Shown here in pieces: positions 61,680 to 64,000 of a stretch of 64,000 bases of DNA. Both the position numbers and the translations under genes were made by a program. The DNA comes from Rhizophagus clarus. Taxonomy: Eukaryota > Glomeromycota > Glomeromycetes > Glomerales > Glomeraceae. The notes under the pieces were generated by a model, which worked only from the letters and a program-made list of their open reading frames with translations, was not told where the DNA came from and searched no databases. The stretch is taken from the NCBI GenBank assembly GCA_015698045.1, contig BLAL01000338.1, forward strand, positions 248,001 to 312,000, read 5' to 3'. Position 1 is the first letter of the stretch. Every line of letters begins with the position of its first letter.

Positions 61680-62785
61680 TAAATATTGTAATAAGCATAT
61701 AACTGGAAATTTAAACAAACTAAACTAATTTTTCTAACGGAATGAATTTCAGAGTTTCTTTTATAATAAAAACGATTTCTGCGGTACCAACAAAAGACGT
61801 ACATTACTACAACAATAGTGAAATTCGAAACATAAATAAATGGAACCGATGTTCGTTGGTTAAAAAGAAAATCTACATAAAAGAATGATTGGCTGTTCCA
61901 TAAAAGGAACCACATAAATTACGTCTAATGAAGTTCTATTTCGCAATTTGGTTTGGCACCGTTACGTTAAGATTGTCCATATATGTTACAATAATACTTA
62001 TACATTATCATATTTAATTTTTTATTTATGTATTGGTGATATTTTTTGAATTGAAAAAAAAGAAATATATGGCAAAGCTTTTTTTGCTTATGATAGGAGA
62101 AAACTGGAGTACATAGTTTATATATATATATGTATATATGTTTTAGAATTCTGGAAAAAAAAATTTTATAACCAGGATTGTCGACAATTTTTAACATGGG
62201 CTTCTTTCTCCTTTCCTTTCCTCTAGGACTAAAGAAATTAAATATGATCAACACCAATGAACAAGCCACATGGTCATAATTACAATTAAATCAATTAATA
62301 TATAAGAACTCCATTTTGTAATTACAGAAATTACAAAACATTAAATATTTTTATGTTAAGATTACAAAATATTTTTGTAAGAGAATTAATGAATTTATTG
62401 AAAACTAAGAGGTTCTAAGATAATAAAATTTTTTTATTACGATTAAATCTTTGAAAATTGAGGAAAATTTAATAATTTAACAGCAAATATTATTTAATAT
62501 TTATTATTCAATTGGGACCGGGATAGAACAAATTAATAAAAATTTGCCGAAAAAAATATCACTATTTATTTCATTATAGCGGATTCAATTTAGAATATAA
62601 ATAAAATTTTTAACAAAAATATAACGTATCCTCATACACATATCCTTTCACTAATGAAAAAGGATGTACAGATATAAAAAAAGAGATATATCATATATAA
62701 AATATAAATAAAAATATAAATATAAAATGAAAGAAAAAAAAAATGAAAAAACGAATTTAATTAACGCGGGACATACGCTAGGCAT
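61680..62785. other. AT-rich intergenic sequence
   Basis: A TATATATATATATGTATATATG microsatellite-like stretch lies near 62118. Frames at 61679-61915 and 61967-62269 have no recognisable content. Confidence 0.4.
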
Positions 62786-63250
62786 TTATATCCTTAAAAT
62801 TTTATCCTTGAAATTGGGTAAATTGAGTAAATTGATTACCCGTAATATCCGAAGAAGAATAATTCGAATAATGGTTATCTTGTTGAGGAGAAGTGGGTAT
62901 AATAATAATTTTAAATCCAGGGATATCAAAACTAAAGATTTCAGATTGAGAAGGGTCATATTAAGTGAACCTAATGTAGAGGTAGTATTTTCAATAGGTT
63001 GTGGACGATCGTAATATTGCGGAATATATGACGAGCTGACAGAAGTTGTACTTTCACTAAGCGGCTGATGAGTGTAATTATTATTTATGTGAGTTGTTTG
63101 AAAAATATTATCATCATTCGCAGCAGAAAAGTCACTGACAGCGTTATAAATGGAACGTTCATGTTCTGGTTGAATAATTGATTGTTGTAAATTATTGGAT
63201 TCAGAAAAAGTGCGACCATCGTGATTATTTTGTAAAGGATTATTATCCAT
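62786..63250 (-). CDS. Asn/Ser/Gln-rich small protein
   Basis: A 154-residue frame starting MDNNPLQNNHDGRTFSESNN. Residues 1-90 are polar and low-complexity, with IIQPEHER, NDDNIFQTTHINNNYTHQPL and SSYIPQYYDRPQPIENTTST. The rest is Leu/Ile-rich and may be an intron read through, since the composition changes sharply at about residue 92 (LGSLNMTLLNLKSLVLI). No domain recognised. The style resembles the disordered part of a fungal transcription factor. It has a worn paralogue at 61430-61678. Confidence 0.45.
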   Translation of the reverse strand: MDNNPLQNNHDGRTFSESNNLQQSIIQPEHERSIYNAVSDFSAANDDNIFQTTHINNNYTHQPLSESTTSVSSSYIPQYYDRPQPIENTTSTLGSLNMTLLNLKSLVLISLDLKLLLYPLLLNKITIIRIILLRILRVINLLNLPNFKDKILRI

Positions 63251-63720
63251 GGTTAAATTTTTTTTAAAAAAAATTGAAATGGTTTTGAATTTTAGAGGCT
63301 CTTTTTATAATAAAACTGATTTTTGCGGGTTTAAGGTACTCGTATTTTTGTGTAATTTATTTATTATGCAATTACTAGTTAAAAAATCGGACAAAAAAAA
63401 AAAGACACAATCACTAGGTACAAAAAAAAAATTGACAATCACAACAATCATTAGTTAAAAAAAAAAGCCTATAAACTAGAAATCCGAACTTTCTTTGGTA
63501 TGATTTTCACCAATTAGGGTTTTCTTTGTTGTTAGGATAAATTTAGACTAATGTATATTTTTTTCGGCGTTTTTTACATTGCATAAATAAAAAGTAAAAA
63601 AGTTGCAATTAGAATTTTATGTTTATAATAATAGTGATGATGTGACACCCTTGCATTTTTTATTTACAATATAAAAAAAATGTATTTCTACTAATTTTAG
63701 TAGTTCATTACACAAAAATG

Positions 63721-63950
63721 GGGGTCGTCTAAAGCGGGGGTAAATCGCCCGATTTATACAGATTTTTGGCCCGCATTACGGCATTAAGAAATTGCGTATG
63801 TGACAAATAGATGTGTGACATATAGGATTTTATTAACTGAAAAATTTCTAGTCGCCAGAATACTTAATAAAAATGAAAGAGTAGAGGGTGTGACACGGGT
63901 GACAAATATTTTACTATTATCACGTGATTTGCCCCGCTTTAGACATCCCC
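63721..63950. mobile_element. 230-bp MITE with perfect 8-bp target duplication
   Basis: CAAAAATG lies at 63713-63720 and again at 63951-63958. Ends are GGGGTCGTCTAAAGCGGGGG and, inverted, GGGGATGTCTAAAGCGGGGC, both leading into AAATC. No coding capacity; the short frame crossing it is not a gene. An older, inverted and enlarged copy is at 56220-56908. The 8-bp duplication suggests mobilisation by a hAT- or P-like transposase. Confidence 0.85.
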
Positions 63951-64000
63951 CAAAAATGTATAATGAATTAATTCAGTGTTACACCTATACATAACATGTG

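Noticed and set aside
62118-62145. TATATA stretch as a promoter
   Set aside because: Simple microsatellite in an AT-rich intergenic region, not placed before a supported gene start.

Overview
The window looks like nuclear DNA of an arbuscular mycorrhizal fungus, most likely Rhizophagus or a close relative. This rests on strong AT richness, very high repeat load, short GT-AG introns, and several protein families I recognise as expanded in Rhizophagus: Crinkler (CRN) nucleases, a coiled-coil/'AGGPGQN' family, a family with an IQ-like helix, and an OTT_1508-like deaminase. Identification is from memory of these families, not from a search.

Layout. 0-2 kb holds a decayed zinc-finger-type gene. 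2.1-6.3 kb and 51.4-55.7 kb are two mirror-image stacks of nested DNA transposons. A pogo-like element (TA target duplication) is split by a hAT-like element (8-bp duplication AATATTAA, at 4885 and 54071). That element is split by a pair of ACAGGTC-type termini at 5811 and 52801. Everything between, about 47 kb, lies inside this nest. 6.3-8.1 kb is repeats with a 50-bp perfect palindrome.

Fossil element A (about 8.06-24.8 kb) combines a family B DNA polymerase, an A32/FtsK-like packaging ATPase, a DDE integrase and a zinc-ribbon endonuclease with a retroelement-like Gag, a retropepsin-like protease and coiled-coil proteins. Its polymerase gene is interrupted by a 4.19-kb inverted-repeat element full of tandem repeats (8845-13031). 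The Gag and protease frames are linked by a retrovirus-style slippery site, and the same site recurs at the end of the protease frame. I know of no described element with this gene set; it is the best candidate for something new.

24.8-38.8 kb is a host-type accessory block, mostly on the minus strand: a multi-exon pseudogene, two tandem IQ-like genes, a CRN effector with four inferred exons including a 12-nt micro-exon, a RING-finger gene with one clear intron, coiled-coil/zinc-binding genes and a decayed CRN-type nuclease.

Fossil element B (about 38.8-46.6 kb) has a homologous ATPase but a different replication set: a protein-primed-type family B polymerase, a D5-like SF3 helicase and a protein resembling the 2-cysteine adaptor of large DNA viruses. 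I see no capsid gene in it.

46.6-55.7 kb is transposon and satellite sequence. 55.7-64 kb carries the deaminase, a second CRN-type nuclease, a diverged pair of small paralogues and a 230-bp MITE with a perfect 8-bp target duplication. No tRNA, rRNA or CRISPR was seen.
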